A DNA stretch of 64,000 nucleotides from Phytoactinopolyspora halophila. Its GTDB lineage: Bacteria > Actinomycetota > Actinomycetes > Jiangellales > Jiangellaceae. Below are positions 18,237-26,879 of the stretch, one piece after another. Within the stretch, counting starts at the first letter, position 1; each line of letters opens with the position of its first letter. The stretch is from the NCBI RefSeq assembly GCF_003287285.1, contig NZ_QMIG01000018.1, positions 1 to 64,000 of the forward strand. Direction: 5' to 3'. The notes beneath the pieces are model-generated. The model worked only from the letters and a program-made list of their open reading frames with translations, ran no database searches and was not told the origin of the DNA. The translations under genes were made by a program, and so were the position numbers.

Positions 18237-18632
18237 TCAGTGTGAGGACTGCTCCACCAGATGCTCGGGTGTCACCCGCACGGTGACTCGACGCTCGTCC
18301 TCGGCCAGCTCCCGGAAGTCTGCCCCGGTGTACTTGTGCGCGAGCCGGTGGATCACCTCGTTGCCGTCGTCGGTGGTGAACGTCGCCGTGCCGCTGACGC
18401 TGGCCCAGCTGAAGGCATGGTCGGGGTCGAGCACGCTCACCGAGACCGATGGATTTTCCCGCAGGTAGCGCTCCTTGGCCCGGCCGATCGCCGTGTTGAA
18501 CAGGACGGTGTCGCCTTCGACGTCTAGCCACACCACGGAGTTGTGCGGGCTCCCGTCCGGGCGGATGACGGTGACCCATCCCAGGATCGGCCGGGCGAAC
18601 AGGGAACGTGCATGGTCGGTCAGTGTCGGCAT
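18237..18632 (-). CDS. PPOX-class pyridoxamine 5'-phosphate oxidase-like protein
   Basis: A 131-aa split-barrel flavin/F420-binding protein: LGWVTVIRPDGSPHNSVVWLDVEGDTVLFNTAIGRAKERYLRENPSVSVSV. This is the typical layout of F420-dependent (FDOR-B-like) proteins in actinobacteria. The ATG at 18632 is chosen because a GAGGAG ribosome site lies 8-9 nt upstream; the longer ORF to 18677 has none. It stands alone between two members of the YVxP membrane family, with an inverted repeat just upstream. The substrate is unknown. Confidence 0.85.
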   Translation of the reverse strand: MPTLTDHARSLFARPILGWVTVIRPDGSPHNSVVWLDVEGDTVLFNTAIGRAKERYLRENPSVSVSVLDPDHAFSWASVSGTATFTTDDGNEVIHRLAHKYTGADFRELAEDERRVTVRVTPEHLVEQSSH

Positions 18633-18702
18633 CGAGCGGTTCTCCTCGTCGATATGGAGTCGATATGGATCGGCCAATGTGCCGGCACCAGAGTAGCGGG
18701 AA

Positions 18703-18777
18703 CGACATCGCTACCCAGACGTGCGCCAAACCGGCCTGTGTGGGCGGAAAAACCGCACGTCTGGATATCGATGTCGG
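18703..18777. repeat. long imperfect inverted repeat (second class)
   Basis: Left arm CGACATCGCTACCCAGACGTGCG pairs with CGCACGTCTGGATATCGATGTCG with three mismatches across a 29-bp spacer. Each is 23 bp and lies between same-strand genes, after the stop codon at 18830. The AGACGTGC core also occurs in the inverted repeat at 41.5 kb. Terminator function is inferred. Confidence 0.7.
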
Positions 18778-18829
18778 GTCTGGGCGATCAAGGTGGGATC
18801 GAAGGCAGCCGGGCCGGTTACGTGACCGG

Positions 18830-19969
18830 TTACATGCCGGCGAGGACTCGCTCGACCAGGTTGGAACGCAACGCCCCGTATCCCGTCGATGCCCACGGTT
18901 CGAATCCGGATTCATAGTAGGGCACGTCCTGGCCGTCCACGGCGACCTGGAGGATATCCGGCTCGACACCGTCGCCGACCTGCTCGGCACATATCGTGCA
19001 CGCCGCCACCAGCGTTCCTGTCGAAGCCACGTCTCCGCTTCCCGAACGCTCACCGGGCAACGCGACGTTCTTCGCGGCGGCCCCGTGCAGGGGGTTGAAG
19101 AAGCAGGGTGTCGGTAGTGGTTGCCGGCGTAGCGACTCGTTTCCCACGGCGCGACGCAGGTGCGCCTCTCCCATCTCGGCCAGGACCAGCGCGCCCACGG
19201 TGTCGGCGAAGCCGGCACTGCCCTCCTGCGTGCGCCGCGCCGCGTCGTAGGCGTCGAGCGCGGACCGGTACTCGGCCAGCGGCCGCCCGCTCGCAGGCAC
19301 GTCCACGCTGTCGAGCCGCTGTCCGAGCTCCAGGATCGCCGTTCGGGCCTGCTCGTCGACTGCGTCCATCCGCGCGCCGCGCACCGCTTCGCGTACGTGT
19401 GCCGGCACCGAGAACGCCGTGGCCACTCGCTGGCTGCCGCGGCGTATCCGGGCGCGATGTGCGAGAGCCAAGATCGCCGCTGCCACCAGGATGAAGCCGA
19501 CGGTCGCGACGGAGAGTCCGAGCAGCGCTTCCGTATCCGACGAGGACTCCGTTTCCGTCCTCTCTTCTCGCATCTCCTGGTGCACCTCGTCGCCGGTGCC
19601 GGTGGCGACGAGTTCGACGAAGCGTTCGAGCTTGGCGCCAGCCCCGGATTCTTCTTGCGCGACGCTGCGAGCGCCGGATTGGCTGGCGACGTCGTATTCG
19701 CGCACGGTCAGGTAGTCGTTCCAGTCCACCGAGGCGTAGACGCCCGGCTCGCCGAGCTTTTCGTGCACCAGCGCCAGGAGCTGTCCGGCGTCACCGCCGA
19801 ACTCGTCCTCGTAATCCATCGACACGTACACGACGTAGATGGGCACGGGCGAGCCGTCGACCAGCTCGGTCAGGGTCTCGACCCGTTCCTCGGGCAGTGC
19901 ACCCGGTTCGACGTGCACCGGAGATTCGGCGAGCTCGTCCGCGATAGTGGCGGCCCGGTCAGTCGACAT
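18830..19969 (-). CDS. uncharacterised YVxP / C-x5-H...CxxC membrane protein
   Basis: 379 aa from ATG 19969, which has a GAGGAGACCG ribosome site. N-terminal ectodomain-like region: LAESPVHVEPGALPEERV followed by PIYVVYVSMDYEDEFGG. One membrane helix (LSVATVGFILVAAAILALAHRAR) is followed by a basic cytoplasmic stretch, a helical region, then CFFNPLHG (C289, H295), ACTICAEQ (C324, C327) and PYYESGFEPWASTGYGAL. The C-x5-H plus CxxC set could bind zinc. The start overlaps the stop of the preceding gene by 11 bp, so it is co-translated with the two upstream genes. Homologues are hypothetical proteins as far as I can tell. Confidence 0.72.
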   Translation of the reverse strand: MSTDRAATIADELAESPVHVEPGALPEERVETLTELVDGSPVPIYVVYVSMDYEDEFGGDAGQLLALVHEKLGEPGVYASVDWNDYLTVREYDVASQSGARSVAQEESGAGAKLERFVELVATGTGDEVHQEMREERTETESSSDTEALLGLSVATVGFILVAAAILALAHRARIRRGSQRVATAFSVPAHVREAVRGARMDAVDEQARTAILELGQRLDSVDVPASGRPLAEYRSALDAYDAARRTQEGSAGFADTVGALVLAEMGEAHLRRAVGNESLRRQPLPTPCFFNPLHGAAAKNVALPGERSGSGDVASTGTLVAACTICAEQVGDGVEPDILQVAVDGQDVPYYESGFEPWASTGYGALRSNLVERVLAGM

Positions 19970-20543
19970 CGGTCTCCTCGGGAATCCACTGGGTACGATC
20001 CTCGTGGAACATCCGCTCCAGGGCGCTGGCGAAGCTTCCCTCGGGGACCACCCGATCGTGCCACGCCAGGGCATCACCGTCGCGGTCGACCGACGACAAC
20101 CGCCGATCCTGATCGATGACGGCATAGTAGCCGTCGAGGCCGACCTCATCGGAAAGTGCGATCACGGCCGCATCCCGGTTCCCGCCCATGCCGTCCGTCT
20201 TGACGACGGGGGCAACGACGACGAATGTGGGCGGCCCGGATTCGAGCGCGTCCACGATGTCGTCTCGTTCGTCTGGTGGCAGCAGGTAGGACAGCGCGGG
20301 ATCGACGTAAAGGGGCGATTCCTCCAGGGCGTCGGCGGCATCCTGCAACCGCTCGTCGGCACCGGGAAGGTCCGCGAACTCGGCCAGCTCGGCCCGGGTC
20401 GTCCACGGATGCTCGGGACCTTCGGGCTCGCGGTTGGCGAACCACGACACGCCCGCCCCGACGAGCCCGGCGAGCGCCCCGATGGCGAGGACCGCCCGGT
20501 GCCTGCTGCGCGTCTCGTGTCGCCCCTGCCGTTCACCGTTCAT
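19959..20543 (-). CDS. uncharacterised small membrane-anchored YVDP-domain protein
   Basis: 194 aa from ATG 20543, with a GGAGG ribosome site 7 nt ahead. Near the N-terminus is a membrane anchor (AVLAIGALAGLVGAGVSWF). The rest is the same external domain as its neighbours: LEESPLYVDPALSYLLPPDERDDIVDAL, then PTFVVVAPVVKTDGMGGNRDAAVIALSDEVGLDGYYAVID. It lacks the C-terminal cysteine/histidine domain. It overlaps both flanking genes by 11 bp (20533-20543 and 19959-19969), a matched spacing that suggests coupled translation at fixed ratio. Confidence 0.7.
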   Translation of the reverse strand: MNGERQGRHETRSRHRAVLAIGALAGLVGAGVSWFANREPEGPEHPWTTRAELAEFADLPGADERLQDAADALEESPLYVDPALSYLLPPDERDDIVDALESGPPTFVVVAPVVKTDGMGGNRDAAVIALSDEVGLDGYYAVIDQDRRLSSVDRDGDALAWHDRVVPEGSFASALERMFHEDRTQWIPEETDVD

Positions 20544-21996
20544 GCGCCAGCCTCCCCGGAAGTGCCGTTCCGGCTCGGGCGCCGGCGAGGACGAGGTCGG
20601 CGACGTCGTCGCGCAGGGCACCGCAGCCGGAGACCGACCACACGTCTTGCCGATGGTAGTACGGCTGCACCTTCCGGCCGTCCCGGATCCGCAGGATGTC
20701 GGGCAGTTCGCCCCGCTGCACGGCGCCGGCACACCGCTCGCAGGCGGGCACCCGCACCGACGACGGATCGCCCGGTACCGGGGTGGTGGTCGCGTGCTCG
20801 CCGTGCATCGGGTTGAGGAAGCACGGCCGCGGCGGATCCTGCGGCCCTTCCCGGGCGGCGGCTACGGCGTACTCGGCGAGCACGGCGCCGCCCACGATGT
20901 CGGCGGGGTCATCACTGTGGCGCAAGGCCAATGCCGCGTCGGCGTACGTGCGAACCCGCTCCCGGTGTCCCGCGTCGGTTTCCGGGGCATGCTCACCTTC
21001 ACCCGGGGGTCCGCCCGGAGCTGTGGCGAGCGGGTCGGTCTCGGGTTCGCGCCGCCACCGGTCGAGCTCGGCGAGCGCGGCCTGGAACCGCTCGCGTGCG
21101 GGGGCTACGTCCGTGGGCTCGCCGATCGCCGCCTGGCGCGCGGCCCTGTGGTTGAGATACGCGTTCGCGACGACGGCGACGGTGATGGCAGCGACGATGC
21201 CGACGGCCACGTGGGGGCGGTCTGGCGACGTCTTCGACGGCGACGCCGTCAGCTCGCGCTCCGCCTCGGAGGCGAAGAAGTCGACCTTCGTGCGCAGCAT
21301 CAGCGGGTCCTCGGCGAGCTCGGCGACGGCGTCGACGGCGATCTCCTCGTTGTCCGGCGCGAACGGATCGCGTATCTGCGGGGCCAGCCAGAGGTATGCT
21401 CGCGCTTCGGCCGCGGGGGTGAGCTCGCCGTCCACCTCGTAGGTGGCGCCGTGCAGGGCGATTCCGGCGTCCTCGGGTGCGACGTCGTCGAGCCCGGGCG
21501 CGATCGCGTGCACGGTCTGATCGATCCCGACGACGTAGAGCGCGTCCTCGCCGATCCGGTTGTGCAGCAGCCTGGCCATCTCCTCCGGTTCCATGAACGG
21601 GTCGTCCTCGCGCCGGGGCAGGTCGTCACCGGGGAGGCGATTGACCAGGACGACATACGCCTGGTGGGGGAAGTCGTCGAGGTCGGAGCGGAGTAGTTCA
21701 CGCACGGCGGCGGCGTCGCCGTTGCCCATGGCCCGATCCATCACGATGGGGTCGTCGTCCAGCAACTCGACGATCTGATCCATCCGCCCGTCGACGTCGG
21801 TGACCTCGACCCCGACGTCTGCGCCGCGTTGGCCGTCGTGCTCGCTTCGGCTCGCCATCCCGGCGGGCCCAGCCGTGATCGCCAGCGCGGGTGACGCCAG
21901 CGAGACGGCCGTCACCGCGGCCGCGCCGAGGGCCGCCGGAACCGCTGGATTCGCCCGGGCGGGCCTGCGCCAGAGTCCCTTCGCACGCCAGAACAC
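20533..21996 (-). CDS. uncharacterised exported/membrane protein with C-x5-H...CxxC domain
   Basis: 487 aa from GTG 21996. Residues 16-40 form a signal peptide or anchor (AALGAAAVTAVSLASPALA). The external domain contains QAYVVLVNRLPGDDL and EDALYVVGIDQTVHAIAPG. A second helix lies near residue 268 (HVAVGIVAAITVAVVANAYL). The C-terminal domain has CFLNPMHG (C392, H398), VPACERCAG (C419, C422) and QPYYHRQDVWSVSGCGAL. It begins only 4 nt after the stop of the carboxylase alpha-subunit gene, so it is probably co-transcribed with it. The function is unknown. Compared with its paralogues the YVDP motif at the domain start is less obvious. Confidence 0.7.
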   Translation of the reverse strand: MFWRAKGLWRRPARANPAVPAALGAAAVTAVSLASPALAITAGPAGMASRSEHDGQRGADVGVEVTDVDGRMDQIVELLDDDPIVMDRAMGNGDAAAVRELLRSDLDDFPHQAYVVLVNRLPGDDLPRREDDPFMEPEEMARLLHNRIGEDALYVVGIDQTVHAIAPGLDDVAPEDAGIALHGATYEVDGELTPAAEARAYLWLAPQIRDPFAPDNEEIAVDAVAELAEDPLMLRTKVDFFASEAERELTASPSKTSPDRPHVAVGIVAAITVAVVANAYLNHRAARQAAIGEPTDVAPARERFQAALAELDRWRREPETDPLATAPGGPPGEGEHAPETDAGHRERVRTYADAALALRHSDDPADIVGGAVLAEYAVAAAREGPQDPPRPCFLNPMHGEHATTTPVPGDPSSVRVPACERCAGAVQRGELPDILRIRDGRKVQPYYHRQDVWSVSGCGALRDDVADLVLAGARAGTALPGRLAHER

Positions 21997-22000
21997 CGGT

Positions 22001-23797
22001 TTAGCGTGCCGTTTCGTCCCTGATCTCGCAAATGATGCCGCCGTTGGAGACCGTGGCCCCGATCTCGGCGTCGAGCGCGGTGACGGTTCCCGACTTGTGC
22101 GCGTTCAGCGGCTGCTCCATCTTCATCGCTTCGAGGACCACGATGGGGTCGCCGGCGGTCACCTTCTGGCCTTCTTCGGCGACCACCTTGATGATGGTGC
22201 CCTGCATGGGGGAGACGAGGGAGTCACCGGTGGCCGAGGTGGCGCCGGACGTACTGGACTTGCGCCGGACAGGTTTGCGGGTGGTGGCACTCGAGCCCGT
22301 CCCGGTCGAGCTGGCGCCGAGCCCGGCTGGCAGGACCACGTCGAGTCGCTTGCCCCCGACCTCGACGGTTACGCGTTCCCGCTCCGCCGGCGCCGCGGTG
22401 TCCTCGGCTCCGGTCGCGGGGTGCGGCTGGATGGTGTTGTGCCACTCCGTCTCGATCCACCGGGTGTGGACGGTGAACGGCTTGCCCGGATCGGCCGGGG
22501 CGAAAGCGTCGTCATCGAGTACGGCACGGTGAAACGGGATGACCGTGGCCAGGCCGGACACCTCGAACTCGGCGAGTGCCCGGCGGGAGCGCTCGATCGC
22601 CTGCTCGCGATCGGCACCGGTCACGACGAGCTTGGCCAGCAGGGAGTCGAAGTTCTGCCCGATCACGCTGCCCTGTTCGACGCCCGCGTCGAGGCGCACG
22701 CCGGGCCCGGACGGCGGCCGGAACGCGGTGACCGGGCCGGGGGTGGGCAGGAAGTTGCGCCCCGCGTCCTCGCCGTTGATGCGGAACTCGATGGAATGCC
22801 CCCGCACTGGCGGGTCGTCGTAGCCGAGTTCCTCGCCGTCGGCGATGCGGAACATCTCGCGCACCAGGTCGATGCCGGTGACCTCTTCGGTGACCGGATG
22901 TTCGACCTGCAGCCGGGTGTTGACCTCGAGGAACGAGATGGTGCCGTCGGCGCCGACGAGGTACTCGCACGTCCCCGCTCCGACGTAGCCGGCCTCGCGC
23001 AGGATGGCCTTCGACGCGCGATAGAGCTCGGCGTTCTGCGCGTCGGTCAGGAACGGCGCCGGGGCCTCTTCGACGAGCTTCTGGTGGCGGCGTTGCAGGG
23101 AGCAGTCACGCGTGGAGACCACGACGACGTTGCCGTGCTCGTCGGCCAGGCACTGGGTCTCGACGTGGCGGGGGCGATCGAGGTAGCGCTCGACGAAACA
23201 CTCGCCGCGACCGAACGAGGCGACGGCCTCGCGTACCGCCGAGTCGTAGAGCTCGGGTATGTCGTCGATGGTGCGGGCGACCTTCAGGCCGCGCCCGCCT
23301 CCGCCGAACGCGGCCTTGATCGCAACCGGCAGTCCGTGCTGCTCGGCGAAGGCGACGACCTCGTCGGCACCGGACACCGGCTCGGGAGTTCCCGCGACGA
23401 GGGGCGCTCCCGCTCGTTGGGCGATGTGCCGGGCGCTGACCTTGTCGCCGAGGGCGGTGATGGCGGACGGTGGCGGGCCGATCCAGGTCAGCCCGGCCGT
23501 GCCCACGGCCTCGGCGAACTCGGCGTTTTCCGCGAGGAAGCCGTAGCCCGGGTGCACGGCATCGGCACCCGCACGCGTGGCGATGTCGATGATCTTGCTG
23601 ATGTCCAGGTAGGTCTCGGTGCTGGTTTCCCCGCCGAGGGCGTAGGCGTCGTCGGCGAGGCGGGCGTGTGGCGCGTCCCGGTCGGGGTCGGCGTAGACGG
23701 CGACGCTGCCAATCCCCGCGTCCTTGCAGGCGCGGATGACCCGCACGGCGATCTCACCGCGGTTTGCGACAAGCACCCTGGTGACGCGACGTTTCAC
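22001..23797 (-). CDS. accA: acyl-CoA carboxylase alpha subunit (biotin carboxylase + BCCP)
   Basis: A 598-aa fusion of biotin carboxylase and biotin carboxyl carrier protein. The N-terminal [18 protein letters not shown], the ATP-grasp [11 protein letters not shown] loop, the catalytic [17 protein letters not shown] and [18 protein letters not shown] are present. At the C-terminus a low-complexity linker (residues about 475-515) leads to the biotinyl domain with the attachment lysine in [12 protein letters not shown]. It supplies carboxybiotin to one or more of the beta subunits nearby (25.3 and 29.7 kb). Which substrate (acetyl-, propionyl- or other acyl-CoA) cannot be told. The gene leads the operon that includes the three membrane proteins downstream. 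Confidence 0.95.
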   Translation of the reverse strand: MKRRVTRVLVANRGEIAVRVIRACKDAGIGSVAVYADPDRDAPHARLADDAYALGGETSTETYLDISKIIDIATRAGADAVHPGYGFLAENAEFAEAVGTAGLTWIGPPPSAITALGDKVSARHIAQRAGAPLVAGTPEPVSGADEVVAFAEQHGLPVAIKAAFGGGGRGLKVARTIDDIPELYDSAVREAVASFGRGECFVERYLDRPRHVETQCLADEHGNVVVVSTRDCSLQRRHQKLVEEAPAPFLTDAQNAELYRASKAILREAGYVGAGTCEYLVGADGTISFLEVNTRLQVEHPVTEEVTGIDLVREMFRIADGEELGYDDPPVRGHSIEFRINGEDAGRNFLPTPGPVTAFRPPSGPGVRLDAGVEQGSVIGQNFDSLLAKLVVTGADREQAIERSRRALAEFEVSGLATVIPFHRAVLDDDAFAPADPGKPFTVHTRWIETEWHNTIQPHPATGAEDTAAPAERERVTVEVGGKRLDVVLPAGLGASSTGTGSSATTRKPVRRKSSTSGATSATGDSLVSPMQGTIIKVVAEEGQKVTAGDPIVVLEAMKMEQPLNAHKSGTVTALDAEIGATVSNGGIICEIRDETAR

Positions 23798-23910
23798 GAC
23801 CTCTCCCTTCAGTGGCCTGTTGCTACAGGCTAGCTGACGGCATTGATCACTGTCGGATCACGTTGGCCGTCGCTGGGCCACCTGCTGGCCAGGCATGATT
23901 GGCTGGACAT

Positions 23911-23968
23911 CCGCTGATCATGAACACTAGTCGAGTACATAGGTCGGTTAGTGTTCATGATCAGCGGG
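23911..23968. repeat. TGATCATGAACACTAG palindromic repeat, copy 3
   Basis: A full copy: CCGCTGATCATGAACACTAG, core TCGAGTACATAGGTCGGT, then TAGTGTTCATGATCAGCGGG. It lies in the divergent promoter region between accA and the acyl-CoA dehydrogenase gene, 48 bp before the latter's start. Confidence 0.9.
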
Positions 23969-24015
23969 AGGGCGCGCGAGGGCGCGCGAGGACGAGAGCA
24001 GGATGGTGAGGAACG

Positions 24016-25182
24016 ATGACGTTCGAGCTTTCCGCAGATCACGAGGAATTCCGCAAGGTCGTCCGCGAGTTCGCCGAGGCGGAAATCGCACCCCACGCCG
24101 CGCGATGGGACCGCGAGCATCACTTTCCCGTCGACGTGGTGCGCGCCATGGGTGGGCTCGGCCTGTTCGGGCTGACCGCTCCGGAAGCCTACGGCGGGGC
24201 CGGCGGTGATCTCACCAGCCTGTGTGTGGCCATCGAGGAGATCGGCAGGGTCGATCAGTCGCTTGGCATCACGCTGGAAGCAGCCGTTGGGCTGGGCATC
24301 AACCCGATCCTCACCTATGGCACCGACGAGCAGAAGCAGCGCTGGCTGCCTGACCTCGTGGCGGGCCGGGCGCTCGCGGCGTTCGGCCTGACCGAGCCCG
24401 GCTCCGGTTCGGATGCGGGTGCGACGAAGACGCGGGCGACGCTCGACGGTGACGAGTGGGTGATCGACGGATCCAAGCAGTTCATCACCAACTCCGGAAC
24501 CGAGATCACGTCCTGCGTGACGATCACCGCCCGCACCGGCACCGATGCCCGGGGCAAACCGGAGATCTCCACCATCATCGTCCCCTCGGGAACGCCCGGA
24601 TTCACCGTCGAGCCGGCGTACGACAAGCTCGGCTGGCACGCGTCGGACACGCACCCCCTCAGCTTCAGTGGCGCCCGCGTCCCGGCCGATCACCTGCTCG
24701 GTACCCGTGGCCAGGGATTCGCGCAATTCCTGGCCACCCTCGACGAGGGCCGGATCGCGATCGCGGCGCTGGCTGTCGGCTGCATCCAGGCGATGCTCGA
24801 GGCATCGGTCAGCTACGCGAACGAGCGCACGGCGTTCGGCGTGCCGATCGGGAACAAGCAGGGAGTGGCCTTCCAGATCGCCGATCTGCAGGTGATGGTG
24901 GAGTCGGCGCGGCTTCTGACCTACAAGGCCGCCGCGATGCGCGATGCCGGCAAGCCGCGCGATGCGGTGAAACAGGCAGCCGCTCGTGCCAAGCTCCACG
25001 CCACCGAGAACGCCGTGACGGCCACCCGGATCGCCACCCAGGTCCACGGCGGGTACGGCTTCATGGAGGAGTATCCCGTCGCGCGCTTCTACCGGGACGC
25101 GAAGATACTCGAGATCGGCGAGGGGACGAGCGAGGTGCAGCGGATGCTGATCGCTCGTGGCCTCGGCCTTTCCGTCGAATGA
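24016..25182 (+). CDS. acyl-CoA dehydrogenase
   Basis: An FAD-dependent alpha,beta-desaturase of acyl-CoA thioesters, 388 aa. Family motifs include FGLTEPGSGSDAG, DGSKQFITNSG, RTAFGVPIGNKQGVAFQIADLQ, QVHGGYGFMEEYPVARFYRD and the catalytic-base region EIGEGTSEVQR. The GAGGA ribosome site lies just before ATG 24016. It is 91 bp upstream of a carboxyltransferase subunit on the same strand and next to accA, so the set resembles a branched-chain acyl-CoA degradation cluster. Substrate assignment (isovaleryl-, isobutyryl- or 2-methylbutyryl-CoA) would be a guess. Confidence 0.93.
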   Translation: MTFELSADHEEFRKVVREFAEAEIAPHAARWDREHHFPVDVVRAMGGLGLFGLTAPEAYGGAGGDLTSLCVAIEEIGRVDQSLGITLEAAVGLGINPILTYGTDEQKQRWLPDLVAGRALAAFGLTEPGSGSDAGATKTRATLDGDEWVIDGSKQFITNSGTEITSCVTITARTGTDARGKPEISTIIVPSGTPGFTVEPAYDKLGWHASDTHPLSFSGARVPADHLLGTRGQGFAQFLATLDEGRIAIAALAVGCIQAMLEASVSYANERTAFGVPIGNKQGVAFQIADLQVMVESARLLTYKAAAMRDAGKPRDAVKQAAARAKLHATENAVTATRIATQVHGGYGFMEEYPVARFYRDAKILEIGEGTSEVQRMLIARGLGLSVE

Positions 25183-25273
25183 GACCCGGCGGTCCGGCTT
25201 GCGGGCAGCCGAGCCCCCGCGCACGACGCCTCAGCCGGCAGGCGGCGGACGACGATACGGTGGAGAATGAGGT

Positions 25274-26803
25274 ATGGCCGAGGATCACTACGCTGACGTC
25301 GCGGCTGCGCGCGAAGCTACGCTGGCTCCCTCCGATGCCGGGGCCGCGAAGCTGGAATCGCAGGGCAAGCTCTACGTGCGTGACCGGCTGGCGTTGCTGT
25401 TCGACGAGGGCACGTTCGTCGAAGACGGGCAGCTGGCCAACGCGCAGGCGCAGGGCCTGCCGGCGGATGGCGTCGTCACCGGGCGCGGGCTCGTCGACGG
25501 CCGCCCGGCCCTCGTCGTCGCCAACGATTCCACGGTCAAGGCCGGATCGTGGGGAGCGCGCACGGTGGAGAAGATCGTGCGCACCACCGAGCTCGCGTTG
25601 CGCGACGAGCTGCCGCTCTTCTGGTTCATCGACTCGGCTGGCGCGCGTATCACCGATCAGGTCGAGCTGTTTCCGGGACGCCGTGGAGCGGGGCGGATCT
25701 TCCACAACCAGGTCGCGCTGTCGGGCAAGGTCCCGCAGATCTGCTGCCTGTTCGGGCCGAGCGCGGCCGGTGGTGCGTACATCCCGTCGTTCTGCGACAT
25801 CGTGATCATGGTCGAGGGCAACGCGTCCATGTACCTGGGCTCGCCGCGGATGGCCGAGATGGTGGTGGGCGAGCGGGTCGGCCTGGAGGAGATGGGCGGC
25901 GCGCGCATGCACGCCAGCGTCTCCGGGTGCGGGGATAATCTCGCCGCCGACGACGCGGACGCGATCGAGCAGGCCAGGGCGTTCTTTTCGTACCTTCCCG
26001 GTTCGTGGCGTTCCGAGCCGGCGTGGCAGCCGCCGGCGCCGCCGTCGCGCACGTTCGAGCGCGGGCTGATCCCCACCGACGACGCCACCGGTTACGACAT
26101 CCACGACGTCATCGATGCCATCCTGGACTCCGACTCGTTCTTCGAGATCAAGCCGCTGTTCGCGCCCGAGCTGGTCGTTGGCCTGGGACTGCTGGATGGC
26201 CAGGTGGTCGGCGTCGTCGCGAACCAGCCGGCGGTCAAGGGTGGCGTGCTGTTCGTCGACTCGGCGGACAAAGCCGCCCGGTTCATCTGGATGTGCGACG
26301 CGTTCAACATCCCGCTGATCTATCTCGCCGACGTGCCCGGGTTCATGATCGGCTCGGCGGTCGAGCGGCAGGGCATCATCCGTCACGGCGCGAAGATGAT
26401 CACGGCCGTGTCGGAGGCGACCGTCCCGACCGTGTCCGTGATCGTCCGCAAGGCATACGGGGCCGGCCTGTACGCGATGTGCGGTCCCGGGTTCGGCCCG
26501 GATGCCTGCCTCGCGCTTCCCACGGCCAAGATCGCGGTCATGGGGCCGGAGGCGGCGATCAACGCGGTCTATTTCAACAAGATCGCCGCGATCGAGGACG
26601 AGACGGAGCGCGCGGCCTACGTCGAGAAGCTTCGCCAGGAGTACGAGGCGGACATCGACATCGTGCGCCTGGCTTCCGACCTAGTGATCGACGCGATCGT
26701 CGAGCCGGAGCGGGTGCGCGAGGAGCTCGTGGCCCGGCTGGCGGCTGCCGCGCACAAGGATCGGCATTTCTCCGGCCGCCGGCACGGCGTCCCGCCGGTC
26801 TAG
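25274..26803 (+). CDS. acyl-CoA carboxylase beta (carboxyltransferase) subunit
   Basis: A 509-aa carboxyltransferase with paired crotonase-like halves. The N-half has KLYVRDRLALLFDEGTFVE, DELPLFWFIDSAGARI and the oxyanion-region GPSAAGGAYIPSFCD. The C-half has GVVANQPAVKGGVLFVDSADKAARFIWMCDAFNIPLIYLADVPGF and GAGLYAMCGPGFGPDACLALP. The MC/PC motifs are diverged from the AccD/PccB protein at 29.7 kb (here MCGPGFGPD versus MGSKHLGAD), so it probably handles a different acyl-CoA, such as methylcrotonyl- or geranyl-type. Its TAG stop sits at the very edge of a long palindrome shared with maf. Confidence 0.92.
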   Translation: MAEDHYADVAAAREATLAPSDAGAAKLESQGKLYVRDRLALLFDEGTFVEDGQLANAQAQGLPADGVVTGRGLVDGRPALVVANDSTVKAGSWGARTVEKIVRTTELALRDELPLFWFIDSAGARITDQVELFPGRRGAGRIFHNQVALSGKVPQICCLFGPSAAGGAYIPSFCDIVIMVEGNASMYLGSPRMAEMVVGERVGLEEMGGARMHASVSGCGDNLAADDADAIEQARAFFSYLPGSWRSEPAWQPPAPPSRTFERGLIPTDDATGYDIHDVIDAILDSDSFFEIKPLFAPELVVGLGLLDGQVVGVVANQPAVKGGVLFVDSADKAARFIWMCDAFNIPLIYLADVPGFMIGSAVERQGIIRHGAKMITAVSEATVPTVSVIVRKAYGAGLYAMCGPGFGPDACLALPTAKIAVMGPEAAINAVYFNKIAAIEDETERAAYVEKLRQEYEADIDIVRLASDLVIDAIVEPERVREELVARLAAAAHKDRHFSGRRHGVPPV

Positions 26804-26879
26804 CCCCAGTTCCGCTGATCATGAACACTAGGCGACCACATAGGTCGCCTAGTGTTCATGATCAGCGGAACCGGGGCTA
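26801..26879. repeat. TGATCATGAACACTAG palindromic repeat, copy 4, extended to 79 bp
   Basis: The common repeat is extended so that the whole span between two convergent genes is one palindrome. The arms run 26801-26837 and 26843-26879 with a single mismatch and a 5-nt loop (ACATA). The outermost triplets are the TAG stop codons of the carboxyltransferase gene (plus strand) and maf (minus strand). It is a strong candidate bidirectional terminator. Confidence 0.92.
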
